A stretch of 64,000 nt of DNA from Aplectana chamaeleonis (GCA_029168955.1 JAPDOI010000152.1:992001-1056000), one strand, 5' to 3'. Shown: positions 42,143-53,039, numbered from the stretch's first letter. The notes: generated by a model from the sequence alone, not told the origin. Made by a program: numbers and translations.

Positions 42143-44944
42143 TCAAAATGAATCTTCAATTTCGATTATATTCATGTAATCAATCTTCGACAGTGCTCTT
42201 TTGAAGTCCATGGAAGAAGTTGAGAGTTGAGAAATCGATAATGGAAGCTTGTTGAACCAACGTGCAGTACGGTGAAAAAACGAGTTGTATACTAAATTAG
42301 ACCGAACATTACCATTCATTAAAGGAAGAATATTGAGGCTAGGCCTACGTGAGTGAATCGGTTTAAAATACCAGTACTTTGAAAAAGGAATGCGTAACTC
42401 ACCACGAATCAGCTTGAAAGCCATGATCAGATCAGCTCGCACCCTCCTGCTCATGAGGCTTTTTAGACCCAGCTCTCTCAGCCGTACCTCATATGAGGGG
42501 AGGCTATAAGGATAGTCAGGGTCCGGGAAGACTCTGTAGTACAGAAGCCTGGTGAAAGTTTTCTGGACTTTTTCAATTTTCTCAATAAGCTTCTTCGAAA
42601 ACGGGCTCCAGACCGGCGAACAGTACTCGATTTGTGGAAGGACGTACGCTTTGTAGAGTCTGAGCCATATAACTATATCTGTTGAGCGTACATTTCTGAA
42701 CAAAGCGTGCACTGTTCGCAAGGTCTTCGTTACAATCAACTCAATATGGGGTTCCCACGTCAGCTTTTTGGATACAAGTACTCCCAAGTCACGAACTTCT
42801 GATTCTTGCTGAATACGAAGATCACTTTGAGCTAAAATTGGAGCAAACCGGTCCAGTAGAGACATACTACGCGATTTTTCAATATTCAGACTCAATCCCC
42901 ATTCCTCACACCATTTAGACATTGATTCCACCGCGCTAGACAACTGATTCTCTGCTTCATTTCTACTGTCCAAATCAAAAGCAATTGAAATTTTAATGTC
43001 GTCAGCGAAGGCATGAACGGTGACACCACCACTACCTTTCAAACGCTCTGGTAATTCCAAAGTATAAATTATGAAAAGCAGAGGGGAAAGCACTCCTCCC
43101 TGGGGAACTCCAGAAGGGCAGGATCTAGAATTAGATAACTGCCCATTAAGTCCCACCAGAAAAGAGCGCTCTGAAAGATACGAATGGAACCATTGAAGGT
43201 ATAACCCCCTTATACCAACTCTTTCCAATTTAGCGAGAAGGAAGCTATGATTAACCGTATCAAAAGCTTTACTTAGATCGAAATATACGGTATCAACAGA
43301 TTTGTGATCGCTGATATTACGTACCCAATCCCATGTGCTATCCAGAAGCTGTAAACATGTGGAAGATCTTTTGAGGAAACCGAACTGTTCAGGCGGAATA
43401 AGGTTGTGATTTTCGAGCCATTTCTCGATATTATCTTTTATGATTCTTTCCATCACTTTGCACGGAGTAGGGGTTATACTAATTGGCCTGAAGTCTCGTA
43501 CGCTGGATGATGAGGTTTTTTTAGGAATCGGGGTAATAATAGCAATTTTCCATATGACGGGTACTTCGCCAAGAAGTAGGGAAATATTAAAAATGTGGCA
43601 GAGTGGAGCGGCCAGCTTCGACGCAAACATTTTGAAAAAAACCTGAGGAATCCCATCGTATGGAACAGCCAGAGAACATTTAAGTTTGCGCAGATAATGG
43701 AGAACTAAAGCTGGTTCAATAGTAGGCATCGAGAAATCGTCGTTACATCCCGCAAGAAGCGCAGGCACCGCAGAATTGGAAGTTTTGAAAACACTGGCGA
43801 AAAACGAGCTTAGGGCTTCGGCCTTTTCTGAATCTGCTGTTAAAATTGATCCATGACCGTCTACTAAGGTTTTAGGTAGCGACTTCTTCTTAAGCTTGTT
43901 ACCAATATGCGTGAAAAGAGATTTCATGTTTCTACTGCTGCTATATCTGCGCTCTTTATAAGCCAGAAATCTATTCAGATGGTGCTTGAAATTGCTGCAA
44001 ACTTTCTTGTACGCCTCAGAACTTAGTGGATTCTCAAGAGTAGAAAAAAGTCTCATCTTGTGAAGGTACAAATTTTTCAAATGCGTAGGGTATGTATCGA
44101 ACTGCGTTCTACGTTTCTTAACCGGGACGAAACGATCGATGATATCATTCAGAACTCTGGTGAATCTTGCATAGACGTCATTAATCGACTGGTAACCAGA
44201 AAATACTTGAAGCCAGTCAATTGAATCAAGGTACTCTTCTACAGCCCTGACATTGACTCCGAGAAAATCCCTATACGTTCTAAATATGGACTGTTGCGGG
44301 CAACCATGAATGCAAAATTTTACGATTTTATGATCTGAGGAGCCAAGAGGGGCTAGTAGCTCAATATTTGAAATCGCATCAGGCGGAGCGAGAACGACAT
44401 CTAAAATAGACTCTCCACAAGTTGGTTCCAGGATGAACTGTGAAAAAGAAAACGACTTAAAAAGAAGTGCATATTTTTCCGATCGAGAATTATTGCCACT
44501 CATCGCATCCCAATTAACATCTAAGTTCAAGTCTCCCACAATGGTGATCTTTTTCGGAACAGTGCACAAATCAGTTATGATTTCCGATAAACGATCATCA
44601 TGATTAGCTGTTTGACTGGGCGGTCGATAGATAGCAATAAACCTATGACTGTAAGTTCCATTGCTGGCAATGTCAACACAAAGAATGTCAGATGCGAGAT
44701 TTCCAGAGTTGAAACAAACAGGCCTAGCATCATAAAAAGTGTGAATTAGAGCACAAACGCCACCACCTCTTCTCCCTGATCTGTCCTTACGAAAAATCGA
44801 ATACGGAAGATTTGACAACAACTCAGAGTCGCTGATTTTTGAGCTTAACCAAGTCTCAGTGACAAACAAAAAGTCAGGTTTATGAGTAGATAGGAAATGG
44901 TGAAATTCAGATATTTTATTAACCAAACTACGAGAATTGAACAA
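42143..44944 (-). CDS. CR1-like ORF2: APE endonuclease and reverse transcriptase
   Basis: About 933 residues from the TTG/Leu in VLFNSRSLVNK; the frame is open further upstream to about 45015 and overlaps the end of ORF1 in the -1 frame. Endonuclease: FNSRSLVNKI, FLFVTETWLSS (Glu), FIAIYRPPSQ, GDLNLDVNW (Asp/Asn), ILDVVLAPP and SSDHKIVKF (Asp/His). RT: VRDFRPISITPTPCKVMERI, FDLSKAFDTVNHSFLLAKLE, CPSGVPQGGVLSPLLFIIY, VHAFADDIKISIAF (catalytic pair), WGLSLNIEKSRSM and LGVLVSKKLTW. The C-terminus has YCSPVWSPFSKKLIEKIEKV and TARWFNKLPLSI, typical of CR1-like elements. It nicks target DNA and reverse-transcribes the element RNA at the nick. No internal stop; no ATG lies near the beginning of the frame. 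Confidence 0.9.
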   Translation of the reverse strand: MFNSRSLVNKISEFHHFLSTHKPDFLFVTETWLSSKISDSELLSNLPYSIFRKDRSGRRGGGVCALIHTFYDARPVCFNSGNLASDILCVDIASNGTYSHRFIAIYRPPSQTANHDDRLSEIITDLCTVPKKITIVGDLNLDVNWDAMSGNNSRSEKYALLFKSFSFSQFILEPTCGESILDVVLAPPDAISNIELLAPLGSSDHKIVKFCIHGCPQQSIFRTYRDFLGVNVRAVEEYLDSIDWLQVFSGYQSINDVYARFTRVLNDIIDRFVPVKKRRTQFDTYPTHLKNLYLHKMRLFSTLENPLSSEAYKKVCSNFKHHLNRFLAYKERRYSSSRNMKSLFTHIGNKLKKKSLPKTLVDGHGSILTADSEKAEALSSFFASVFKTSNSAVPALLAGCNDDFSMPTIEPALVLHYLRKLKCSLAVPYDGIPQVFFKMFASKLAAPLCHIFNISLLLGEVPVIWKIAIITPIPKKTSSSSVRDFRPISITPTPCKVMERIIKDNIEKWLENHNLIPPEQFGFLKRSSTCLQLLDSTWDWVRNISDHKSVDTVYFDLSKAFDTVNHSFLLAKLERVGIRGLYLQWFHSYLSERSFLVGLNGQLSNSRSCPSGVPQGGVLSPLLFIIYTLELPERLKGSGGVTVHAFADDIKISIAFDLDSRNEAENQLSSAVESMSKWCEEWGLSLNIEKSRSMSLLDRFAPILAQSDLRIQQESEVRDLGVLVSKKLTWEPHIELIVTKTLRTVHALFRNVRSTDIVIWLRLYKAYVLPQIEYCSPVWSPFSKKLIEKIEKVQKTFTRLLYYRVFPDPDYPYSLPSYEVRLRELGLKSLMSRRVRADLIMAFKLIRGELRIPFSKYWYFKPIHSRRPSLNILPLMNGNVRSNLVYNSFFHRTARWFNKLPLSISQLSTSSMDFKRALSKIDYMNIIEIEDSF

Positions 44945-44976
44945 TACTGCCTTTTGATTCAGCGGACCCAGCGGAT

Positions 44977-45609
44977 TTAGAGGTTTTTTGATTTGGCGTT
45001 GATGAGGTTTGGAATTTCACACTTTTTAATCACTTGCTGGCGGAACACCACGAAAACTCGCTCTCCATTATGGTCTCTATTGTTCAACTCACGGCATTTT
45101 GCACGCAACTCTTTGTCCTTCTTACGCTCTTCTTCCGTCATTGATCGACGTATGAAAACATTCTCAAACTGCTCGATCTCCTTCAACTGCCTAGACTTTT
45201 TCAGAACATCGTAAAATGGTTGATGAGAGGAGAATACACATTTGACCAAGCGAGGCTTACCATCCGTTACCTTACCCATCCTTCTAACTTCCGCGGGTGT
45301 GGCTTCGATGTCCAATGCGTCCAGCAGGTCCGAGACAGATTTTTCAGTGAAAGCCTGCCTCTTAGAAGCGCTATCACCACCTTCTGCCTCGGGCAAGCCG
45401 TAAATCACAATGGACCTCGACATTTTCTCTGTTTGAACGACCTTTTTAGGATCAACAGTCAACATTGACACAAGAGCATCTAGTAGAGGAAGAGCCTCGG
45501 GAGCTTTCGATTGAAGGATGGCCTGTAACTGAACAAGAACACCACCAGAGTTCTCTGAAGCAAAAGAATTCTTTGAAGAACTTGCCAAATAATTATCAGA
45601 TTGAGACAT
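44977..45609 (-). CDS. CR1-like ORF1 protein
   Basis: Starts at the ATG complementary to 45607-45609 (MSQSDNYLASSSKNS) and gives about 210 residues to TAA (44977-44979). The frame is also open upstream through the element junction, so this ATG is chosen as the first inside the element. The N-terminal half is Ser/Leu-rich; then comes a compact block SIVIYGLPEAEGG, VRRMGKVTDGKPRLVKCVF and NVFIRRSMTEEERK, ending in a basic region (LNNRDHNGERVFVVFR). That layout, an RRM-like fold with a basic tail, fits RNA-binding ORF1 proteins of CR1/L2-type elements. It presumably packages the element RNA. The last codons AAA AAC sit in a slippery heptamer (44983-44989). Confidence 0.75.
   Translation of the reverse strand: MSQSDNYLASSSKNSFASENSGGVLVQLQAILQSKAPEALPLLDALVSMLTVDPKKVVQTEKMSRSIVIYGLPEAEGGDSASKRQAFTEKSVSDLLDALDIEATPAEVRRMGKVTDGKPRLVKCVFSSHQPFYDVLKKSRQLKEIEQFENVFIRRSMTEEERKKDKELRAKCRELNNRDHNGERVFVVFRQQVIKKCEIPNLINAKSKNL
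44983..44989 (-). promoter_or_regulatory. putative -1 frameshift site A AAA AAC
   Basis: In the ORF1 frame the codons are TCA AAA AAC CTC TAA. The heptamer A AAA AAC is in the exact X XXY YYZ phase. A -1 slip continues as CCT CTA AAT CCG and enters the ORF2 frame with no stop. ORF1 terminates two codons later. Confidence 0.6.
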
Positions 45610-45675
45610 AATTGGGCTAGTATTGCAAGAGAGATCGATAAAACACCGCCGCTCGTGATGGCTGCACAGACGAAT

Positions 45676-47455
45676 GAATCGGGTATCCTTTCGCTCATCC
45701 ATATGGCACGGATGGTGTTGGTAATTTCACGAATCCCAGACGGAGGAAGAGCTTTCAGCATTTCAGCAGTGATGTTGTCATCTCCACCTGCCTTTCCATT
45801 CTTCATTTTCCGGACACAATCCAAAACTTCAGACTCAGTCGGCGGTTCCTCACTGACATCGTAATGTGCTCTCTGAACATGCGGGAGCTCAGGTACTGAT
45901 GGCGCTGGACGATTCAGTAGTGAACTGAAGTAATCCTTCCATATTGGCAGCGTCGCATCACCAACTGCAACTCCATTGGTAGTGTTCAAGACAGGAGAAC
46001 ATCTCTTCATCTTCCCGCTATACTGTAGCAGCAACGTGTAGGCTTTCTTCGGATTCTTCTCCTCCCAAGCCTTCTCGAACTCCTTAGCTCTACACGTCCA
46101 CTCTCGTTCGCGGTCACTTTGAAGCTGCCGAAGCAACTTCCTCCTCAGACGCTTCTCCTCCACGAAGTTTCCTGCAGTTCGGAGAGCACATACTCTGTTG
46201 TAGGTAGATGTTGTTTCTTCTGAGACGTAGGCGAACTTCTTCTTAGGCTGTACAACCGGGAGTGCCTCTTTCGAAGCGTCCTGGATGCACTTGACAAAAG
46301 AATCCGCGTCGCAAAGTTTCTTCTTAGTCCGTACTCCGATGTGAATAGAAACGCGTTGTCGGAAATTCCTTCTGCACTCTTCATCTCTGAGACTTGTCAT
46401 GTCAATCCTCTGGAGAGGCTGAGCCCCTCGCTTCCTCTTATGAATCCTCGCAGTGAAGTTCAACAGAACAGGACGGTGATCCGAATCGAATGCGACATCC
46501 CACACAGCTCTAGATCTTCGAATGTCCGATACTGGAATATTCCTCGTCAGGACATAGTCAAGCTGTAGTTTCAAAGTTGTCATCTTCCGCTTCCGCTGCT
46601 CTTCTGGAGATAGCCGGGTTGGTCCCTGCCACGTAAGCTGATGGCGGCGATGATTCCTCTTGAATGTCGATGCAATAATCAGACCACTGCGTTCACAACA
46701 GTCGACAAGGCGGTAGCCATTGTCCGATGTTTGCTCCACTGGGTAGAACCATTTACCGAGTACTTCGGATTCCTGATCAAGTCCCATCTTCGCATTTGCG
46801 TCAATCCCCACGACAACAGCATGTTGACAAGGTATCCTGGCCAGCAACGTATTGAGTTCCTCATAAAACGCATCCTTCGAATTGTCTTCGGCGGTTTCAG
46901 TGGGCGCATGAGCACTCACTATCCACAGATTGAATCCTCTGTGATCCCGCAGTCGTACGAATGCATTCCGACACGACGTTGAGGCGAACTCCTTGACCAT
47001 ACCATTGAAATCCTTCACTTACAGCTATTGCACAGCCTCCCAATCTCCTATCGTCAGCGTTACCGCAGTAGATGGTGTACTCTCCGACGCTGATGACGGG
47101 TCTATCCTGAGGCGGGTTTCCTGCCAAAGCAGCAAACGGTGCATGGAAATAGCTCAGAAGTCTGGATAGCGCAGTTTTTTGGATATCACTCGACAGCGAT
47201 CGACAGTTCAGGGTGGCGAAATTGTGGCTTGTGGCCAAAGACTCCATGACTCCCTAGGTACGGATCCTAAGGTGTTATGGACCAGAGGCGTTAGTGTGCC
47301 GGACGGCGACACCTTTATGCAATGTGCGGGATACTTTCGCGATATAGTTGTGCACGCTATATCGCTCGAACGTTCCCTGTGTACACTCAAACGTCTGCTG
47401 GGTTCAGTAGAAGCAGGGGCACCAACGAGCAGGTACCAACAGACTTGTATACACA
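45676..47455 (-). pseudogene. RTE retrotransposon, 5' part: leader, endonuclease, RT N-terminus
   Basis: The sequence matches 20782-22090 up to about 47455, where homology stops. Endonuclease motifs are ATLNCRSLSSDIQ, AHAPTETAEDNSKDAFYEEL, GIDANAKMGLDQESEVLGKW, LQLDYVLTRNIPVSDIRR and FDSDHRPVLLNF (catalytic Asp-His intact). The RT N-terminus has VLDCVRKMKNGKAGGDDNIT and IWMSERIPDS, where CR1 interrupts. Breaks: frameshifts near 47010 and 47115-47125 (FAALAGNPPQ replaces FAALQETRL, losing the catalytic Glu) and near 47240. Its RT continues at 41487. Confidence 0.85.
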
Positions 47456-48114
47456 CCCCCAATATCGTGTATAATTAGGGCCAATTTTTATATGACGTTC
47501 GCAGTTCACAATCAGAGGCATTTATAAATTTTCCGCATTTATTTAGCCCTAAATTTTTGTCCAACTTTCGATTTTTCAAAATATAATTGTTCCGCCAAAA
47601 AAACAGAGTTGAAGTGTCAACAAATCTGAGCCCGGTCATCGTGTGTGAATTGACGGGTTAGCCATACTCTAGTTTTCAAAACGCAAAATATTATTTGGAG
47701 CCAGACCCAATCTTCAATCCAGTAAAGCGGGGTAGAATTAGAGTAAACGCATATCATCAAATTGCTGGTCAATAAAGCTTCATGTTGCATGGAAACACGA
47801 GAACTACCATGAATTTTCAAATTAATGTATTAGGTATTTGCATCTCTCCAGAAGGATTGTCTAAGCAGGTAATAGACCTATTGTTCTGTTAAATAATGTA
47901 TAAATACAGTGAGGATAATACGGGAAAGCCACCGATAAGGCTGGAGGAAATGGAAACGACAGAAAGAGAACTTGGTTGGAAAAGCCGGGTGCCACGACAA
48001 AGGTGAAGATGATAATGGTATTGATTGGATATGCCACGTGTACTTGCAGATGTTGTCGATTACTTGTTTCGATTGTCAGTTTTCGAAGGTAGCAGTTAAG
48101 TTGTTGGTCTTGGC
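47456..48114. other. no supported gene
   Basis: AT-rich sequence to the start of the right Q array; nothing recognised. Confidence 0.4.
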
Positions 48115-48330
48115 ACAAGTTGTTGGATGGTTATTGACAACTTGAACCCCCCTTCCAAAGGGGGTGTTAAGTTGTTTTGCAGGGCTACGCTCACCTATAG
48201 TGGGTGTTAAGTTGAATAGGTGGTTTTTAGCAGGGATTTTAGTTGAAAAAGCCGGGGTTTAAGTTGAAACGGCCAAAAAAGCTGGTTGTTTACTTGTTTC
48301 AGGGGTTTTAACGAACGTTTAAGTTGTTGA
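48115..48330. repeat. subterminal TTAAGTT-word array of Q, right
   Basis: TTAAGTTG, AAGTTGTTG and TTTAGTTGAAA recur about nine times in 215 bp, commonly followed by GG or CC runs. Opposite orientation to the left array at 24783, as expected for the two ends of one element. Confidence 0.7.
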
Positions 48331-48496
48331 AAAACTTCTGAGAGGTAGGCGCACCGGGATAGCTTTCAAAGCCGTTTTTATTGATTGCTGGCCAGTTTTC
48401 GTTGCTTTCTTCGATTCTATCCTCTCCAGCTTCTGCCAACTTAGTGTGTCACACCGAGACCTCGAGAACGAGATTTATCGTGAACACTGCCTTTAA

Positions 48497-48985
48497 TCGG
48501 GCCTTTTACCGCTTAAATTCGTCACTTCGAAAAATGAACAACGTACGTCCCCCATAAAATTTCAGATTTTCAGAATTCTGAAAAAAAAGATTCAGATTCT
48601 CTATAAAATTCCCCACAAACTGATACCTAACACCCCTTCCACCACTTTGAAATCATGGAGAAAATCGCCTAAAACAAGTTTTGCCGTTGTCCGGAACCGT
48701 TGTCCAGAACCGCGCCTTCGGCCAAAATTGGACAATGGTAATCTTTTTTTCAAAAAAGGAATTTTAACATCCTAAAGGTAAAATTACCATCTTTGGCCTA
48801 CCTTCTATTCACTACCACGCTTTCGCTCGGAAACTCCTCACTTCAGAGCATTCCGGAGCAAGGGGTTTCACTTACCATTGCGACGAGCCGCCGAAAAATA
48901 TCGCGCTCCAATGCCAAGTCGCGTTCGCTAGCTGCGGTGGTTTCGCGGGCACTGTTTCGCAGTACAGTGCGCGCGAAACCATCGC
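48497..48985 (+). mobile_element. element P, middle segment
   Basis: Colinear with 16356-17300 except that the 467-bp TTAA foldback is absent. At its place (about 48645-48655) the sequence reads CCACTTTGAAATCATGG. It contains the TTGTCC/GGACAA repeats (48690-48740) and the hairpin at 48935-48985. Confidence 0.75.
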
Positions 48986-48999
48986 CCCCCACCACCCAC

Positions 49000-51900
49000 A
49001 ACACCTCAGAGGATCGCGGGGTCGTAATGGAGCACAATAGGCTTTCACCTCGACGAGGATAGCGAGGGCAGCACGAGGGGAAGAGCTGCTGCTCGAGCAG
49101 CACGTGCTGCCTTTGTGCTGCTCTTAGCAGCACGTGCTGCCCTCGTGCTCCTTTCGTCGCCTCAGCTGCTGCTCTCCGTTTTGGCCAGCGCAGTGTGGTA
49201 GCTTTGCTCAAAGCGGTTCATTTGGGCAGCTACAAGGACATTGATAATCAGCTTGGAGAGTTATTTCTTCTGAGCATAAACATTTAGACTTCCGGATATC
49301 TGTATACAAGGTGCACACCCACGCCGCTTCGCGGCGTACTTGTGGGCGTGCTTTAAGATCTATGGATTATTTGAATTACAGAGCAGTGCCTCGCTGCGCT
49401 AAACAGCCTCGAAGGCACAGTGCAACATCAGGAGTAAAATTTGATATTATAGCCCGCCCAGCGTGAGTAGCAACCATGCCAAGCGCGAGATCTCAATTCG
49501 CTGTAATAAATGAGAAACTTCAAGGAAAAAGTCGGCTCCGCCCCAAAAGCCTAACTGCATCGCCCCGGAAAGAGAACCAAGAGCTCTGCTATTGTACATT
49601 TTGCTTTTGAGCATCGCCACACAAACTAAATTTTCCGTTTGCAAAAATTTGGGTTATCTTTTCGAGGTCGAAACGCTTGATTATGCTTTTATGGTGTTGT
49701 GAGCGGGGTCGACTTTTCCGTGTAGTTTCTCACTTTTTTGATAGAATTGAGTTCTCGAGCTTGACAGGGTTGCTATACACGGTGGGCGGACTATAATACC
49801 GAATTTTACCCCTTAGGTAGAGTCCCGCACAATTTTTCGCAGAAAAAGCATTTTGCGGCGTTTTTTTGCGCTCACAAAGCGCTGCATCGCTATAACTTGC
49901 TTCAAAGTGGTCCGATTTCAATTTTGGAGTAATTTCTATATTGCTTTCATTGGAGTCCTCTGATCACAGTGGTATCTCTTTTTTATACGAAAGTATTAGA
50001 AAACATTAGATTGAACGCAAGAAGTGCATCGAAAAATGCATATGCGCAACATTGAGGTCTCAAGTTTCGCTATCTCCACTTGGTTCAAATATTGGAGCGA
50101 GAAGAAAACCCCAAATGCGGATTTCCGCCTTAAAAAAAGGAAGCTGCCTTCAAAGGCACAGAACACCCAGAAGATGATTTTTTTGTTTTTATGCTGGTCT
50201 TGAGGAGGGTCACACTCTGATCACAGGGGTATCTCTTTTTTCGTCCAAGACCCCCTATGAACAGAGTTATGGCTTATTAAAGATGCCTATAATTAAAGGG
50301 TGAAAAATTGGCGGATGAATTGTCTCTTCTCTTCATTTGCAATCGTTGCCCGAGAGCGAGCCAGGATAAGGAGACAGTCTGGCTATGGTCTGAAGAACGA
50401 TTTGTTGAGAATTCAGTCATTCATCTAGTCGCTACAGAGTTTGGAAATCTGGTTAGGGGTGTGGCCCGTGGTGGTGAGCGAAGGAGGTCGGGCCTACGGT
50501 AGTCGCCTATATCTCGCTTATTCGGAGGAATTGAGATCTCGCACTTGGCACGTCTTATAAAATAGGGGTCTACTAGACAATCAAATAAAAATCACAAAAT
50601 TCATATCTGAGGGTGTAGTGTGACTTCAAGGTACACAACCGTTTGTTTGGTGAGGGGTGTGGGGGGGGGTTAGGTAATCTCACCGCGTTTTCTGAGACGA
50701 CGCATTACGAATTATTCATGTCGAATTCGTATAGAGTGTACTGTCGCATATGAGAAAGCTTGCCAGAAGCCTGTGTGAAGGGAAAGCAAACCACAGATGA
50801 AGTCCAGTATCTTTGCAGCCATCTTCCAGAAAAAGACAGAACGGATATCAAATTGGGGAATAGTTATGTAAGCAAAGAAAGTGTGAGGACTGCTTCAAAG
50901 GTATCGTATGAGTATGTAGATTTTGGGAGATGCGTGCCTACTCCTACTCGCTAAAGTTTAACCACCAATACTCTGCTCGAAATCTGTTCTAAGATCCACC
51001 AAAACGTCCTTTTCATGAGACAGTATGCCATCGCAAGGAATTAGGCGCAACTGCCTTTTAATCGGTAAGCATATCATTAAATGATTGGATGTGCACCGCT
51101 ATATTTCTCCATGTCTCAGTATTCCGCTGTTTTTGATAATAGAAATCCTGAGCTCTATACAAGTACCCCCAAAGATTAGGTTGTTCACAGTAGAATAAAA
51201 ATAGAGAGCATATAAATCATTAAATCTGAAGTAAACTAGGAAATCTGTATATTACCAAACATGTTTAAGTGATTTTTAATCATTTCCATCGAAATCCAGG
51301 AAGAATGCATTCAAGTGAGCTTTCAGATCGGATAAGAAGGGTGGGGCGCGCACAACATGCGCCCGGCGGGAAGGCGGACACGCGGAGTTTTTGGCACGGT
51401 CTGAGTCTGAGGTCTTGCCCGTACACTTTTCAGTTCCAAGCGTGAGCGATTTACCTGTTTACCTGCGCGGCCACCTCAAAGGTGGTAATTTTATGCAAAA
51501 TTCACATTTTCGTTGCATCAAGTTTTTCAAAAAAAAATCTGGTACTTAATTGATCATCAAATCGAACAGCGTCTAGAAAAAGGATTTTCGTTAGGTTTGA
51601 GATGGTACATTCGAGTAAAGTAGTTCCTTGCCAGCAAAGTGAATGGTTCAGCTCGGTCAAAGGCTGATGAATTATACTGAAAAAGATGATGAGTCGTCAT
51701 TCTCATAGGATGATAGTTGTGTGGAATCGACCAAAAATTTGAGAAATGTTCAACCCTTTTGAAATAATTTATTCAGTGTGTTCTACAAGATTCGACAACA
51801 ACTTGAGTTTTTTCGAATCTTGAAGGTATGTGTCGAAAACTTTGGAAAATCACGTTCTTACTTTAAAATTCGTTTTCATGACTTTGAACTTTACTCGCAT

Positions 51901-52740
51901 TTTCCAGTGAAACATTTTTTTTTGATTTTGGACAAGGACCACGAGGACTTGTATTTTCAAATGCTGAGCGGCAATGGTTTGCCGAAAATGGAACGAAATG
52001 GCCAATACGTTTTCTCCACGAAAAACACTATGCTCACAATATTCAAAGCAGACAGTTCTCAAAATTTACTTTGCATTTAATTCAACAATTTTAAACCATC
52101 CTGAGAAAGTTTACGACAATAATTTTGAAAGAAGAAAACATTTTTATTGAATCATTGCTTGTTCGGAAGGAAAAAATCACCATTTATAGAGAGATCGCCG
52201 AATGATGGATACTCTGATATTTGCAATTTCGTTCGCCCCAGACATTCCTCTAACCAGTGCGAATTTTAGTAAATTAAGAATATTTTGGGGAAACTTCCAT
52301 CTTTGGAATATGTGGGTATAACGTTTTTCCCGAAGAAAGCCATGATTCGTCTTTAAAATCGAGAAAAACAGAATATTGTGCCTAATTCTTATCTTTACGG
52401 TCACAAAACCGAGTGAAAATAGATTCTTGTTTAGGGATAGAGAATATCTCTGTTGAGGAATGTTTTTGGGACACGCACATTCACTACCGACCGAGGCCTG
52501 TATTGAACGGCCCTCGCAAACTCGTGCCAGATACGAGGCAGTCTTACATGGGCATGAGACAGTCGGCAATGCGAGCATCATTTCCTCGATCGGTGGGGAA
52601 GATCAAAGGATATAATCAAGGATGAAACTCCCGTGAGGGATATCGATAGGCCTCCCTGGGGTCTTCATCTTTGATGGGTCGCTGCAGCGCTGCTGCTGAA
52701 AGCGACATATCACCTGCGAAATAAAAATTACAAGAAAAAA
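49000..52740. other. interrupting sequence within P, no supported gene
   Basis: 49060-49180 has many GCAGCACGTGCTGC-type palindromes. 49310-49350 has a CACGCCGCTTCGCGGCG hairpin. 49800-50060 resembles one end of the MITE at 54811 (GCGGCGTTTTTTTGCGCTCACAAAGCG, read in parts). 51770-52080 holds a 100-codon plus frame rich in Phe without recognised features. A G-run occurs at 50660-50675. I cannot define the ends of this insertion. Confidence 0.4.
49810..50060 (+). mobile_element. fragment of the 54811-type MITE
   Basis: Shares the order TTGCGGCGTTTTTTTGCGC, CACAAAGCGCTGCATCGC, CAAAGTGGTCCGATTTC and GTGCATCGAAAAATGCA with 54830-55010. Only one end is recognisable. Confidence 0.6.
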
Positions 52741-52754
52741 GAAAAGATCATAAA

Positions 52755-52930
52755 TGAGGAGCAGCAGTTGGGGCGAGAATAAAGAGCAGCAGTTGGGGCC
52801 ACAATGAGGAGCAGCAGTTGGGGCCACAATGAAGAGCAGCAGTTGGGGCGACGACTGGAGCAGTTGGGGCAACTGTAGCAGCAGGTGGGGCAACTATACG
52901 AGCTGCAGTTAGAACAGTGAGTGGAGCAAA
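52755..52930. repeat. 25-bp minisatellite (GAGCAGCAGTTGGGGC...)
   Basis: About four clean and two or three degenerate units of GAGCAGCAGTTGGGG plus a ten-base variable part (CCACAATGAG, CGAGAATAAA). Minus-strand frames rich in Cys and Pro across it are repeat artefacts. Confidence 0.85.
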
Positions 52931-53039
52931 AGGACACAACGTGCTGCCCTTGGCAGCAGTTGGGGGAACGAAAGGGGCTTACACCTCGACGAGTAAATGC
53001 GTTAGTAATCCCCTCGTGCTGCCTTACTAAGCAGCGAGT

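Larger units (their letters stand above)
41488..45675 (-). mobile_element. CR1-like non-LTR retrotransposon, nearly full length
   Basis: Inserted in the RT of the RTE at the point where the RTE reads IPDS|WRHAII. GAAT is present on both sides (41484-41487, 45676-45679), a short candidate target duplication. It ends in an (AAAT)n-type tail on the minus strand (41488-41508), has a ~650-bp 3' region and carries two large open frames without internal stops. It is the least damaged element in the window and probably the most recent insertion. Confidence 0.85.
24473..48492. mobile_element. giant TTAA-flanked element Q (24.0 kb)
   Basis: Left end AGGCAGTGTTCACGAT (24473) and right end ATCGTGAACACTGCCT (48492), each bordered by TTAA (24469-24472, 48493-48496). 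The outside sequences TATTCATTAA and TTAATCGGGCC join to the continuous P sequence TTCATTAATCGAGCCC seen at 16350. Inside both ends lies TCAGAAGTTTTT followed by AAC-ACTTAA-type words and an array of AACTTAA words (24783-25140 and 48115-48330). Two ~480-bp MITEs (11947, 62344) share the ends. Q is loaded with younger insertions. I found no transposase of its own. The TTAA target suggests piggyBac-like mobilisation, by inference. Confidence 0.65.
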
